From Deltaproteobacteria bacterium (GTDB lineage Bacteria; Desulfobacterota; Desulfobacteria; Desulfobacterales; Desulfosarcinaceae), in contig JAKALP010000030.1 of NCBI GenBank assembly GCA_021824175.1, positions 1 through 64,000 of the forward strand: a DNA stretch of 64,000 nucleotides, in the 5' to 3' direction. Position numbers and translations under genes: made by a program. This document shows positions 52,915 through 62,099 of the stretch, piece after piece (the stretch's first letter is position 1; every line of letters begins with the position of its first letter). The notes below the pieces were generated by a model, which was not told where the DNA came from, did not search any database, and was given only the letters and a program-made list of their open reading frames with translations.

Positions 52915-53199
52915 ATGAAAAAGGCATTTTTAATTTTAGTGGTAGGAGTGTGTGCCGTGGTGGTGCCCCAATTCAATAGGGGCGGATATTCCGGTTTTGC
53001 GCCCTCGGAATCGGCGGCATACGCCGACTATTTGGGCGCAACTCTGTCTGATTTAAGGTTGGAACGCGTGAACGCCAACACCAATATCGTTTCACCCTTG
53101 AAAAAAGATCATACCGCGTCGTTGCCCGAACCCGCCGTTATGATGATCTTCGGCTTTGGCTTGATGGGTTTGGCTTCCCTTAAGCGTAGATTCAAATAG
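52915..53199 (+). CDS. Small PEP-CTERM protein
   Basis: A 94-residue exported protein. Residues 1-18 are a hydrophobic signal (FLILVVGVCAVVV). The C-terminus reads LPEPAVMMIFGFGLMGLASLKRRFK: PEP-like motif, transmembrane helix and basic end, the PEP-CTERM sorting signal cut by exosortase (EpsH/XrtA). The mature part is only about 50 residues, so it may be a cell-surface or biofilm matrix peptide. No exosortase gene in the window. AAGAAGAGATG is a weak start site. Confidence 0.8.
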   Translation: MKKAFLILVVGVCAVVVPQFNRGGYSGFAPSESAAYADYLGATLSDLRLERVNANTNIVSPLKKDHTASLPEPAVMMIFGFGLMGLASLKRRFK

Positions 53200-53200
53200 T

Positions 53201-54682
53201 CTACTTCTTCACGCCGCTATCCGCCCATTGGGCCAAGGGATTGTCAAAATCAAATCCAAAAAGCCTTGGGTTTTCTCCAATGACCGCAGCGGAAACGATG
53301 GAAAAGACATAATCGTAGGTCTGCTCCGGAACCTTGCCGCCATATTTGGCGATGAGTTCCCAGAAGTTTCTTTCGCGCGGATTCTGTGGCATTTTCTGCA
53401 GCAACGGCACTACATTTTGTTCGCCCCAGTTGTAGGAGGCCATCACCAGCAATCCCGAGGCTTGGGCGTCGGTGGTGTAGATATCCCTCAAATAACGGGC
53501 GGCCGCCAAGGTTGAGCGACCGAAATGGTGCCGGTCATCCAGGGGGTCTTGTTTGGCTTCATCCACCAGGGGGCCGGGGCGCAAGCCGTATTTGGTGGCG
53601 GTGGCGGGTATAAACTGCCACATGCCCTTGGCAATACCGAAGCGCGTGGGCGGGCCCACGGCATTGACGCTCATATTGCTTTCCTGCAAAGCCAGATAGA
53701 AAAATTGCGCCGGCAGGCCATGTTCTACCAGGGTGTCGGCAATGGTCTGGACATAGCCGTTCTTCTGGGCGCGCTGGACGGCATTCTTTAATCGATCGGT
53801 AGACTTCCAACGGTTGATATACTCCTGCACCTTGCGAGTGAAGGCATCCGGCATGGTGATCTCGCATTCGCCGAAAACGCGCGCGATTTTCATTACCAGG
53901 CGCTGTTCTTCGCTCAATCCCTTGTCATAGACGTTCAGCGTGTCGGTGAACTGGTTGTAGCTTTCTTCCATCTCCTTTTGGTTCTGTTTAAATTGCTCGA
54001 TGCGGGCCTCGGTTTGCAGCGACTGGTGCTGCTCGGTCTCCTTGATTAACTGCGCCAGCTGGACCTCCAGGGTCTTCATCTTGTAGAAGATCTCGGCCGC
54101 CAGAAGACGCTGCTTGGCCTGCTGGCTGTGGCGGTAAAAGGCATAGCCGGCGCTGACGGCCAGCAGGAGGACTACCAAACCGATCACCGCGTAGTAAAAT
54201 CTTTTTTGTTTTTTCTGTACTTCGGCATAGGCGCGGCGCACCATCATGGTGTGCTCGCCGGCCGGGCCGTCGCTGTCGCCAAAGTAGTGGGATTTATAAT
54301 GGGCCAGATCTTCGGCGCGGGTGGATCGATGTTGGGGCAGGGCAGGGATCTCCACCTCGAACTGGAGGGCCGGCCCGGAATCCCCCAGACGTCCGCTAAC
54401 CCGGCCTTGAAGGGGATGGCGCCAGACCCGCAAGCCTTCCACGAAAATGCCGTTGGCGCTTTCAAGGTCTTCGAGCCACCACTGGTCTGCTTCCCAAACC
54501 ACCCGGCAGTGGGCCCGGCTGACGACATTGTCTTTGATTTGGATGTTGCATTTGGATCCCCGGCCGATAATGGCCTCTTCCGTGACCATGTATTCTTTCT
54601 GGTCCGAGTCGCCCGAAAGGATAGTAATCTTCACCGGCGGGCGGTTGACCTTAATGGTCTGGGATGCGGTCGGTGGTTGCAT
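53201..54682 (-). CDS. FHA domain-transmembrane-lytic transglycosylase fusion
   Basis: A 493-residue protein. The FHA domain, about 20-108, has R41 (IIGRGSKC), S55-R56 and H58 (VVSRAHC) and N77 (ANGIF), so it should bind phosphothreonine in the cytoplasm. One transmembrane helix (about 164-183) follows a basic stretch, then a periplasmic coiled coil (190-260). An SLT/MltE-like lysozyme-fold domain lies at about 325-445, with catalytic E334 in ALQESNMS, GMWQFIPATATKYG, and ASYNWGEQNV. It may cleave peptidoglycan in response to Ser/Thr kinase signals; no kinase is in the window. Confidence 0.88.
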   Translation of the reverse strand: MQPPTASQTIKVNRPPVKITILSGDSDQKEYMVTEEAIIGRGSKCNIQIKDNVVSRAHCRVVWEADQWWLEDLESANGIFVEGLRVWRHPLQGRVSGRLGDSGPALQFEVEIPALPQHRSTRAEDLAHYKSHYFGDSDGPAGEHTMMVRRAYAEVQKKQKRFYYAVIGLVVLLLAVSAGYAFYRHSQQAKQRLLAAEIFYKMKTLEVQLAQLIKETEQHQSLQTEARIEQFKQNQKEMEESYNQFTDTLNVYDKGLSEEQRLVMKIARVFGECEITMPDAFTRKVQEYINRWKSTDRLKNAVQRAQKNGYVQTIADTLVEHGLPAQFFYLALQESNMSVNAVGPPTRFGIAKGMWQFIPATATKYGLRPGPLVDEAKQDPLDDRHHFGRSTLAAARYLRDIYTTDAQASGLLVMASYNWGEQNVVPLLQKMPQNPRERNFWELIAKYGGKVPEQTYDYVFSIVSAAVIGENPRLFGFDFDNPLAQWADSGVKK

Positions 54683-54855
54683 GACGCTTCAGCCGGCAGG
54701 GGCCAATGGGAGGTCATTGGCCAAAAATTTGCAAATTGTGGATGATTTGGGTCCCCATGACATGGGTTGCTGAATATCATGATTGGGGGCCGGTTTCAAA
54801 TGAAGCTATGAATCTCTCCTTGATTTCCATCACCGGATGGTGTTGATTGCGCGCC

Positions 54856-55740
54856 ATGAAAATTCTCATGCTGGTCAATCCGCGCGCGGGGCGTAAAAAA
54901 GGTGAGCGGGTGGCCCAAAAGGCCCGCGCGGCATTTCAAAGCCAGGGTGTGGAAATGGTCTGCTGCTGTTCCGAGCAGGCCGGACAGCTTTCCGAGTTGG
55001 CCGAGCGGGAAGTCAATGGGGATTGGGACGGCATCGTGGCCCTGGGGGGCGACGGCACCTTGTTCGAAGTGATCAACGGCATGATGCGCGGCAACCCTGA
55101 GCTGCCCATCCCTTTGGGGGTTCTGCCCGTGGGATCGGGCAACTCCTTCAGCCGCGATCTGGATATCAAAAGCCATGATCATGCCATTGCCAAAATCATC
55201 GCCGGCCACACCCGTGGCGTGGATCTGGGCCGATGCACCTGCGACCATTCCGCTTTCCATTTCATCAATATTCTTGGATTCGGCTTTGTCTCCGATGTGG
55301 CCTTGATTGCCTCAGCCCATAAGCGCTGGGGGGATTTGAGCTATCTGATTGGGGTGTTTCAGATGGTCCGACGGCTTCAATCCTACCCCTTGGAAGTGGA
55401 GATTGACGGGCGCCAGTTTCAACGGGACAATGTGTTTGTCGAGATTTGCAATTCTACCAAGACCGGCGGCACCATGCACATGGCACCCCAGGCCAGGATC
55501 GACGACGGCTTGCTCGACGTGGTGTTGCTCAACCGCATTACGCGCTTGCGGGTGATTACTTCGCTGCCCAAATTGTACAAGGGGACCCACCTGCAACTGC
55601 CCGAGGTCGAAACCTTCACCGGCCGCCGGATGAGCTTCCGACCGGCGCGCTCCAAGGTGCTGACCCCGGACGGTGAAATCCTGGGCCGCACGCCCATTCA
55701 GGTGTCGGTGCTGCCGGGCAAGCTGCGGATTTTTGGGTAG
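54856..55740 (+). CDS. Diacylglycerol/lipid kinase-like protein (DagK/YegS family)
   Basis: A 294-residue cytoplasmic kinase of the NAD-kinase/DAGK superfamily. Motifs: MLVNPRAGRKKG, ALGGDGTLFEVINGMM (GGDGT), LPVGSGNSFSRDL, and a C-terminal beta domain. It phosphorylates diacylglycerol, sphingoid bases or other lipids; the substrate is not fixed by motif. ATG 54856 is preferred over a TTG nine bases earlier. It is divergent from the FHA-transglycosylase gene, with 173 bp between them. Confidence 0.85.
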   Translation: MKILMLVNPRAGRKKGERVAQKARAAFQSQGVEMVCCCSEQAGQLSELAEREVNGDWDGIVALGGDGTLFEVINGMMRGNPELPIPLGVLPVGSGNSFSRDLDIKSHDHAIAKIIAGHTRGVDLGRCTCDHSAFHFINILGFGFVSDVALIASAHKRWGDLSYLIGVFQMVRRLQSYPLEVEIDGRQFQRDNVFVEICNSTKTGGTMHMAPQARIDDGLLDVVLLNRITRLRVITSLPKLYKGTHLQLPEVETFTGRRMSFRPARSKVLTPDGEILGRTPIQVSVLPGKLRIFG

Positions 55741-55761
55741 GGGGTTTGGCGAGGGTGGAGC

Positions 55762-56006
55762 GAGGGACAAAGGGACTTAGGGGCTAAGGGACTGAGGGAA
55801 AAGGCACAGAGGGAAAAGGCACAGAGGGGCAGAGGCACTGAGGCACAAAGGAAGGCATAAAGGGACTGAGGGACAAAGGGACTGAGAGAAAAGCAAAAGG
55901 GGCTGAAGTGCAAAGGGGCAGAGGCACAGAGGTGCAAAGAAAGAATATTCGCCTCTGTGCCTCTGCCCCTTTGTGCCTTAGAACCTTTGTGCCTTTGCAC
56001 CTCAAA
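55762..56006. repeat. Dense low-complexity palindrome (AGGGACTGAGGG/GGCACAGAG words)
   Basis: Tandem words AGGGACTGAGGGACAAAG and AAGGCACAGAGG fill 55762-55940, answered by complementary CTCTGTGCCTCTGCCCC, TTTGTGCCTT and TTTGCACCTC from 55951 to 56003. The turn lies at about AATATTC (55943). It lies between convergent genes. Confidence 0.8.
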
Positions 56007-56046
56007 GACCAGGCGTTTTCATTATCGCCAACGCAAGGCGTTGACT

Positions 56047-57840
56047 CTAAACCGCCTCACACATCTTCTGCGGCAGGCAGGTGCGTTCGATCTCTTCCTT
56101 GAGTTTTTTTAAATCCTCCAGAAAACGCTCGCGATGTTCTTCAATGGCTTGTTTGGCCAGGTTGCGGTAGTACTCAATGCCGTTGAGCAAAGAACCTTTG
56201 AAGGTCTCAAAGTAGGCTTGGGGCCGGTTGGAGAGCTGATAGGAGAATTTCCGGATCTCTTCTCTCAGGAAGTCCAGGTTCAGCCGCATCTCCTCGATGA
56301 ACATGTGCGGGCGTTCGCTGTTGACCAGCAGGCATAGGCGGCCGTAGATATGGCCGACCATTTCGTCCAGTGAGAAAATGCGGTTGAAGTAACGAATATT
56401 CGGGCCGCAACACACCGCGGGCTTGGCCTTTGGGTCGTCGTGCTGCACCCGGCTGATGGTGCCGCCCAGGTCGTGGCAAATGCAGGATTTGGCCAGAATA
56501 TCTTCACGCCGCAGCGCTTCGTCTTCCGTGGGCAGTGCTTCCTTGGCCAACTGCTGCAACTTTTTGGAGATGTACTCGCGGGAGGCGATGCAGACCGGTT
56601 TTTCCGTGAATTCGGTATTAAAAGAGAGATAGCCTTTGACGCAGGGGCTTCCCGGTTTGCCCATCTGGATCCGCAAGCGCCGGGTCTCTTCGCTGGCCGA
56701 AGTGCGCAGGTTCCAGAACGGCACGCCCACGGGGGAGCTGTTGCTCAGGTAGATATCTTCCGGTTTGGCGGAGCAGAGCTTTTTCAGGTGCTCCGGATCA
56801 ACGGTGGTGACTTCGGGCACCAGCATGAAGGGCGTGCCCCAGCCCGTGCCGTCGAGGCTGAAGTATTGGAGCAGAAAACGGTCTTCGCCCGCCGTGCCGA
56901 TGCCGCCCTGTACCGTGATGCGGGTGTAGGGCGCGGCCGGCGGCACGGGGCGTCCCATTTCCCCCAGGGTCTTGGCATAGATTTTATATAAGGCTTCGGC
57001 CAGGGCCTCGCGGTTGAGCTTGAACTCTTCCAGCACCGGCCCGAGCAGGTTGCATTCATTGGCAAAGGCATGGCCGCCGCAGTTGAGGCCCGATTCGATC
57101 CGGAATTCGGAAACCCACAGGCCGCGCTTGGCCAGGAATTTGCCCTGGATCAGGGCCGAGCGGTAATCGCTCACTTTAATGATCAGTTTTTTCTTGGCGC
57201 TTCCATGCTGATCGTGGAAGAAATCATCAAAGGTCGCGGCATAACTGTAAAGGCGCGGATTAAAACCGGCCGAAAACACCATGGCGGAACTCAAATCACT
57301 CAGGGCAAACCCCCGCAGGGCCGCCATGCCGTCGGCATATTCGGGAGGCAGCTTGGTGCTGTTTTCGTAGTTGTCCGCATCGAGTTTGGTCATGATGTTG
57401 ACATCAATGCTGCCGGCCGTCACTTTTTCGCGCAGCTCATCTTGCAGCCGTTGCTTCTCTTCTTCATCAGCCGTCGCCAGCATTTGCGCGTAGCGCGCCT
57501 TGAGGGGCGATTGAGGCAGAAGTTCAAAATAGCGCGTGAGGTCACTATCGTTGGTGAACGGCGCTTCCTTGAGGGCTTGCATCTGGATCGCCACCAGTTC
57601 GCCCACCAGATTTAGATAGGCCGTGATGCGCCGGGCCCGGGCGTCAGGTTGCCCGGATGAAATGGGCTCGTAGGGCCGAGCGTTTTGGGCGCAGTGAAAT
57701 TTGCGTGAATTTTCAATGATGACATCATCCACCAGTGAAATGACCGATGAAATGCCATAACGCGCCACCCGCAACGGTGTGTCCAGCGTGAAGCCTGTGC
57801 CCATGACAGGGATATGGAAGGTGTGGGGATGTGATTGCAT
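56047..57840 (-). CDS. Large uncharacterised protein with nitronate-monooxygenase-like motif
   Basis: A 597-residue soluble protein; I do not recognise the family with confidence. The middle segment TRITVQGGIGTAGEDRFLLQYF and DGTGWGTPFMLVPE resembles the FMN-binding loop of nitronate monooxygenase-type TIM barrels. Conserved-looking Cys-bearing patches: SGLNCGGHAFANECN, KSCICHDLGG, AVCCGPNIRYF. The N-terminus (FHIPVMGTGFTLDTPLRVARYGI) also suits a barrel. The start at 57840 has GGAGAAG upstream; a longer frame adds 32 weak residues. A coiled coil ends the protein. It may be a redox enzyme with metal-binding Cys; function unknown. Confidence 0.7.
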   Translation of the reverse strand: MQSHPHTFHIPVMGTGFTLDTPLRVARYGISSVISLVDDVIIENSRKFHCAQNARPYEPISSGQPDARARRITAYLNLVGELVAIQMQALKEAPFTNDSDLTRYFELLPQSPLKARYAQMLATADEEEKQRLQDELREKVTAGSIDVNIMTKLDADNYENSTKLPPEYADGMAALRGFALSDLSSAMVFSAGFNPRLYSYAATFDDFFHDQHGSAKKKLIIKVSDYRSALIQGKFLAKRGLWVSEFRIESGLNCGGHAFANECNLLGPVLEEFKLNREALAEALYKIYAKTLGEMGRPVPPAAPYTRITVQGGIGTAGEDRFLLQYFSLDGTGWGTPFMLVPEVTTVDPEHLKKLCSAKPEDIYLSNSSPVGVPFWNLRTSASEETRRLRIQMGKPGSPCVKGYLSFNTEFTEKPVCIASREYISKKLQQLAKEALPTEDEALRREDILAKSCICHDLGGTISRVQHDDPKAKPAVCCGPNIRYFNRIFSLDEMVGHIYGRLCLLVNSERPHMFIEEMRLNLDFLREEIRKFSYQLSNRPQAYFETFKGSLLNGIEYYRNLAKQAIEEHRERFLEDLKKLKEEIERTCLPQKMCEAV

Positions 57841-58122
57841 GGTTTCTTCTCCGAACCGAATTTTGGCTTTGCCGAATTTTGGCTTTGATTGATTGTAACG
57901 CTCGGGGGGCTGCTTCGATGAACCGTATGGCTGCAATGCTTTTTTCTACCTTAAATACGAAAGCAAAGATCTTCAATAAATATTTCTTTTTTTAGTGAAA
58001 ACCCTCTGGCCATCCATAAGGAGAAACCCTGAAAAGCGTTTTGGTTTGTGATTATTTTACCTTCCAATAAAATTTTACGGTGCATTTTGGATTCGACCAC
58101 CTGCTTGGGTACCGTTTGTACC
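57841..58122. other. Gap upstream of palindrome copy D
   Basis: About 280 bp, AT-rich in places (58055-58090). No gene or clear promoter consensus seen. It lies in front of the large uncharacterised protein (minus) and should carry its promoter. Confidence 0.4.
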
Positions 58123-58303
58123 TGCAAGCCATCTCAAAAAAAGGATTTTGGTTCAAAATCTCCCGCTAAAAATCATCGGGATAAAGCTTTGGAGGCAAAT
58201 TTTAAACCGCAGACATACTAAAGTATTTCGAGGATTTAAAATTTGCCTCCAATCCCGCCTCAGTTCGGCGGGAGGCCAAAAGACTTTTTTGAGATGGCTT
58301 GCA
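58123..58303. repeat. Large palindromic element, copy D
   Basis: Outer arms TGCAAGCCATCTCAAAAAAA (58123-58142) and TTTTTTGAGATGGCTTGCA (58285-58303). Middle and inner arms GGAGGCAAATTTTAAA and TTTAAAATTTGCCTCC flank the core CCGCAGACATAC, TAA, AGTATTTCGAGGATT (58207-58237). The best-preserved copy: it has both the conserved outer end and the core. Confidence 0.9.
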
Positions 58304-58394
58304 CTCCCGCGATGAGGATATCGGCCCATGGCAGGGATAGTTGAGGCCCATTTTGAAAGCGACCTGATCTGGTGATGCCGCCACCTCCGCCCCG

Positions 58395-59027
58395 TCACTT
58401 GGTAAAAGGATTGTACCTCTGCTCATCGGCCACCGTAGAAGAGGGCCGATCGCCATAATCATGGCCCGGCCACACAATGGTGTCGCCAGGCAAGGTGTAG
58501 ATCTTGCTTTTAATAGCGGTCACCAGTTGCCGAGCATTGCCGCCGGGCAGGTCGCTGCGCCCTACCGCGCCCACGAACAGGGTGTCCCCCGTAAACACAT
58601 GGCCTGGCGCGTACAGACAGATGCCGCCCGGCGTGTGCCCAGGGGTATGCAAAACTGCCAAGGTCAGTGCGCCGACCTGAATTTTATCTCCATCGGCCAA
58701 CAGGGTTTGGGCCGCGGGCGAACCTTTGCCGCCCAGCATGCGGGCAAAGGCCCGGCTGGTGATTTTGCCCAGCGCCGCCGCATCAGCTTCATGAATGCAG
58801 ACCCGCGCGCCGGTCAGGCGAACCACCTCGGCATTGCCGGCCGTGTGGTCGGCATGGTGATGGGTGTTGATCACATGGGTGACCTGGTAACCGGCCTTCT
58901 GGGCGATTTGGAGTACGCGCGGCACCTCAAAGGCCGGGTCGATCAGGGCGGCCCGCCCGCTGATCTCATCGCCGATGAGGTAGCAGAAGGTGTCCATCCG
59001 GTTGAGCAGGATCTGTTCAATCTTCAT
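58395..59027 (-). CDS. Metallo-beta-lactamase-fold hydrolase (glyoxalase II-like)
   Basis: A 210-residue cytoplasmic hydrolase with a di-metal site: THHHADHTAGN (HxHxDH), HTPGHTPGGICLY, FTGDTLFVGAVGRSDLPGG, and PGHDYG near the end. The pattern matches the glyoxalase II/persulfide dioxygenase group of short MBL proteins, but the substrate is not assigned. The start at 59027 is preceded by GTGAGG. The frame extends eight residues further upstream. Confidence 0.88.
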   Translation of the reverse strand: MKIEQILLNRMDTFCYLIGDEISGRAALIDPAFEVPRVLQIAQKAGYQVTHVINTHHHADHTAGNAEVVRLTGARVCIHEADAAALGKITSRAFARMLGGKGSPAAQTLLADGDKIQVGALTLAVLHTPGHTPGGICLYAPGHVFTGDTLFVGAVGRSDLPGGNARQLVTAIKSKIYTLPGDTIVWPGHDYGDRPSSTVADEQRYNPFTK

Positions 59028-59318
59028 GACCTCACCGCGGCTCCATGGCACACAAGTTTACAAAACAAAAATTCGGCGCATATTGCCGGAAACAGAGCCT
59101 CAGGTCAAGGAACTATTCCAAATTGACATTGCACCCATTTCCAGGCATCGTGGCCCGGCAGCCGTCAGCCGGCCCCGATTAAAGGGCCTATCCTACACAA
59201 CAATTTTTTGACATGGCTGGTAGTTTAATTGCCCCGGGCGCCTGGCTTTACGCTTTCTATTCCCGCGGAGCAAAGATCGGGGTGAGGGGGCTCAACCCCG
59301 TTGTACAGGTTCACCATC

Positions 59319-61802
59319 ATGCCCGTTCCATGGCCTCGCTGGCAATATTTGGAAAATCACACCTTCGTGCGCCCATTGATTCCCATCACCGTGGCGCTGA
59401 TGCTGGGCATCGGTCTGGGGCTTGTCTGGCCGGGCTGCCTGGCAACGGCACTGGCCGTGGTTTTGGCTTTAAGCAGCGTAATGCTTCTGGCCATCGCCAA
59501 GCGGCGCCGATTGCTCGTCGCGCCGCTGCTCTTTTTCGTGGCGATCGGCTATCTTTCAATTCAACCCTGGCTGCGCCGCCAGTGGCCAAGCGAAGATATC
59601 AGCCATTATACGGACCAGGGCCAATGGCAGGTCAGCGGCGCCGTGGTCCAAACCCCCGAACGATCCCCTGGGCAAATTCGATTTATTCTGGAGGTCCATA
59701 CCCTCACCCAGGACCAGCGCCATCTCCCTGTCCACGGCAAAATCACCCTCACCGTCAGGGGCGAGACAGACCTGGGCCGGGGTGATGAGATCACGGTCAA
59801 CGGCCACCTGCGCGATATCCACGGCTTTTGCAACCCCGGCGGTTTTGATTACGAACGCTATCTGGCCCTGCAGGGCATCCACGCCCGGCTCTATGCCCAG
59901 GGCGACGAGATTCAGCTCACCAGTCATGCCGGTGGCTGGCTCTCCGGCATGGATCGCCTGCGGCGCCAGGTGGAAGGCCGCATGACCATCGCTCTGCAAA
60001 ACCATCCGCCCGCCAGCGCCCAAGTGCTCAGCGCCCTGACCGTGGGATTGCGCGACAGCCTCCCCGATACTCTCAATGACGCTTACAGCCGCGCCGGCGT
60101 CATGCATCTGCTCTCCATCTCCGGCCTGCACATCGGCATGGTGGCCACGGCGGCCTTTGCCCTGCTCAACCTCGTGCTGGTGTGGATTCCCTTCCTGCGC
60201 CAGCGTGCCTGGGTGCGCAAAACCGCTGCCCTGCTGAGCCTGTTGCCGGTCCTGAGTTACGGGCTGCTGGCTGGGATGTCGCCCGCCACCCAGCGCTCCC
60301 TGATCATGGTGAGCGCCTATTTGATGACCTTCTGGATCGGCCGCAACCATGACTGGCTCAATGCCCTGGCCGTGGCCGCCCTCGTTGTCCTGACCATCCA
60401 TCCGCCGGCGTTGATGGATGTCTCCTTTCAACTCTCTTTCGGCGCCGTGCTGGCCATCCTGCTGGGCATGCGCGCCATGCCGATTCTGGCGCCCGTGGCC
60501 GGCGAATCCTTCCGGCGGCGTTGGACCCGGCGCCTGGCCGCCTCGGTGGGAGTATCGGTGTTCGCCACCCTGGGCACCGCCCCCCTGGTCCTCACTTACT
60601 TTAACCAGATCTCCTGGATCGGCTTGCTGACCAATCTGGTGGTGGTGCCGCTCACCGGCATTTTAGTGGTGCCCGCCGGTCTTTTGGGCATTGCCCTGCT
60701 GCCGGTCGGCGAGCTGCCGGCCCATGCCTGCTGGCAGGCCGCGGCCTGGGGCGTGGATTTCATGAATGGGTTCATCCAGCAATTGGCCCAGTGGCCCTAT
60801 GGAGTCTTCATTGGGCTGGCCCCCAGTTGGATCGAGACCATCCTCAGCTACTTCTTGATGACGACTTTGCTTCTCTACCGGCGCCCCAAACTCTTCCGGG
60901 TCGGGCTGACCCTGGTGCTGGTGGCCGCGGCCGCCGACACCCTCTACTGGGTCCAGCGCCGCTTCGACCATGGGCACATGATCGTCACCGCCGTGGACAT
61001 AGGGCAGGGCAGCGCCAATATCCTGCAACTGCCCGGCGGATACACGGCCGTAGTCGACGGCGGCGGCTTCGGCGACAACTCTTCCTTTGACGTGGGCAAA
61101 AATGTACTGGCCCCGCTGCTGTGGCGCAACAAGATCCGCACCATCGATTTGATGATCCTGACCCACCCCAACAGCGATCATCTGAACGGATTGCTTTTCA
61201 TCGTGAAGCATTTCAAGGTGGGCCGCATCTGGAGCAACCACGAACCCGAAGAGAGCCAAGGCTACAACCAATGGCTGCAAACCATCAGCCAGAAAAATCT
61301 ATTGCATGAACCCTTCGAATCGATGGTCAAAAAAGAAGTTCTGGGTGAAGTGACCTTTGAGATCCTGGGGCCGCCCCAAGATTTTAAATCGCTGCGCCCC
61401 CAGGAGCCCTGGCGTGATCTCAATAATGATTCGCTGGTGACGAAGGTCTCCTGGAAAGAGATCTCTTTTCTCTTCACCGGCGACATCACGGCCCCGGCCG
61501 AAGCCGATCTGCTCCAGCGCCACACCGCCCAAGAACTGCAAAGTACTTTTCTGTTCGTCCCCCACCACGGCAGCAAAAGTTCTTCGACCCCAAACTTTCT
61601 AAGCGCCGTCCAACCCAGGGAAGCCCTCATCTCCGCCGGCTGGAAGAACCGTTTCCACTTCCCCCACCCCAAAGTACTCCACTACCTGCAAGACGCCGGC
61701 GCCCGCCTCTGGCGCACCGACCAGTGCGGCGCCATCCAGATTACTACTGATGGCCGTGACTACCACATCGAAACTTGCCGCGAACCAGGTCGGACCCCGT
61801 AA
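59319..61802 (+). CDS. comEC: ComEC/Rec2-family DNA-uptake channel
   Basis: An 827-residue inner-membrane protein. An N-terminal domain (about 30-200) has a DUF4131/OB-type part (GRGDEITVNGHLRDI; NPGGFDYERYLALQGIHARLY), then the competence domain helices (about 220-560, with MHLLSISGLHIGMV and AGMSPATQRSLIMV), and a C-terminal metallo-beta-lactamase-like domain (AVDIGQGSANILQLPG; LTHPNSDHLNGL; FVPHHGSKSSSTPNFL). It would conduct one DNA strand into the cytoplasm; the lactamase domain may degrade the other. Natural transformation in this organism is not shown. ATG 59319 has a weak start site; an in-frame TTG lies at 59301. Confidence 0.9.
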   Translation: MPVPWPRWQYLENHTFVRPLIPITVALMLGIGLGLVWPGCLATALAVVLALSSVMLLAIAKRRRLLVAPLLFFVAIGYLSIQPWLRRQWPSEDISHYTDQGQWQVSGAVVQTPERSPGQIRFILEVHTLTQDQRHLPVHGKITLTVRGETDLGRGDEITVNGHLRDIHGFCNPGGFDYERYLALQGIHARLYAQGDEIQLTSHAGGWLSGMDRLRRQVEGRMTIALQNHPPASAQVLSALTVGLRDSLPDTLNDAYSRAGVMHLLSISGLHIGMVATAAFALLNLVLVWIPFLRQRAWVRKTAALLSLLPVLSYGLLAGMSPATQRSLIMVSAYLMTFWIGRNHDWLNALAVAALVVLTIHPPALMDVSFQLSFGAVLAILLGMRAMPILAPVAGESFRRRWTRRLAASVGVSVFATLGTAPLVLTYFNQISWIGLLTNLVVVPLTGILVVPAGLLGIALLPVGELPAHACWQAAAWGVDFMNGFIQQLAQWPYGVFIGLAPSWIETILSYFLMTTLLLYRRPKLFRVGLTLVLVAAAADTLYWVQRRFDHGHMIVTAVDIGQGSANILQLPGGYTAVVDGGGFGDNSSFDVGKNVLAPLLWRNKIRTIDLMILTHPNSDHLNGLLFIVKHFKVGRIWSNHEPEESQGYNQWLQTISQKNLLHEPFESMVKKEVLGEVTFEILGPPQDFKSLRPQEPWRDLNNDSLVTKVSWKEISFLFTGDITAPAEADLLQRHTAQELQSTFLFVPHHGSKSSSTPNFLSAVQPREALISAGWKNRFHFPHPKVLHYLQDAGARLWRTDQCGAIQITTDGRDYHIETCREPGRTP

Positions 61803-62099
61803 CGCCTGGAAAAAAATTCTTCTTGCATTTTACTTACAACTCACATGTAAGCAGCAACGACTAAAAGTCCCACGCATTCCAATTTTAACGAACACAGCGT
61901 AAAGCTTTCGAAGCAATGCGGCTGATGGATATCACCCTTGAATTCATCAATATGCTCCGTACCGGCCGTGTTTTATCGCCACTACGAATCGTGCGCAGCC
62001 CACGGATGGAGCAAGCCGCCCGGGATAGGCGGCGGATAATGCCCAACCTGACCTCAATGAATCAAAATTAAAAAGGAACCAGACCATAGAGGAACCCCC
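61803..62099. other. Gap before the beta-helix protein
   Basis: About 297 bp with no gene. It must contain the promoter of the beta-helix protein. GAGGAA lies about eight bases before its first ATG. Confidence 0.5.
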
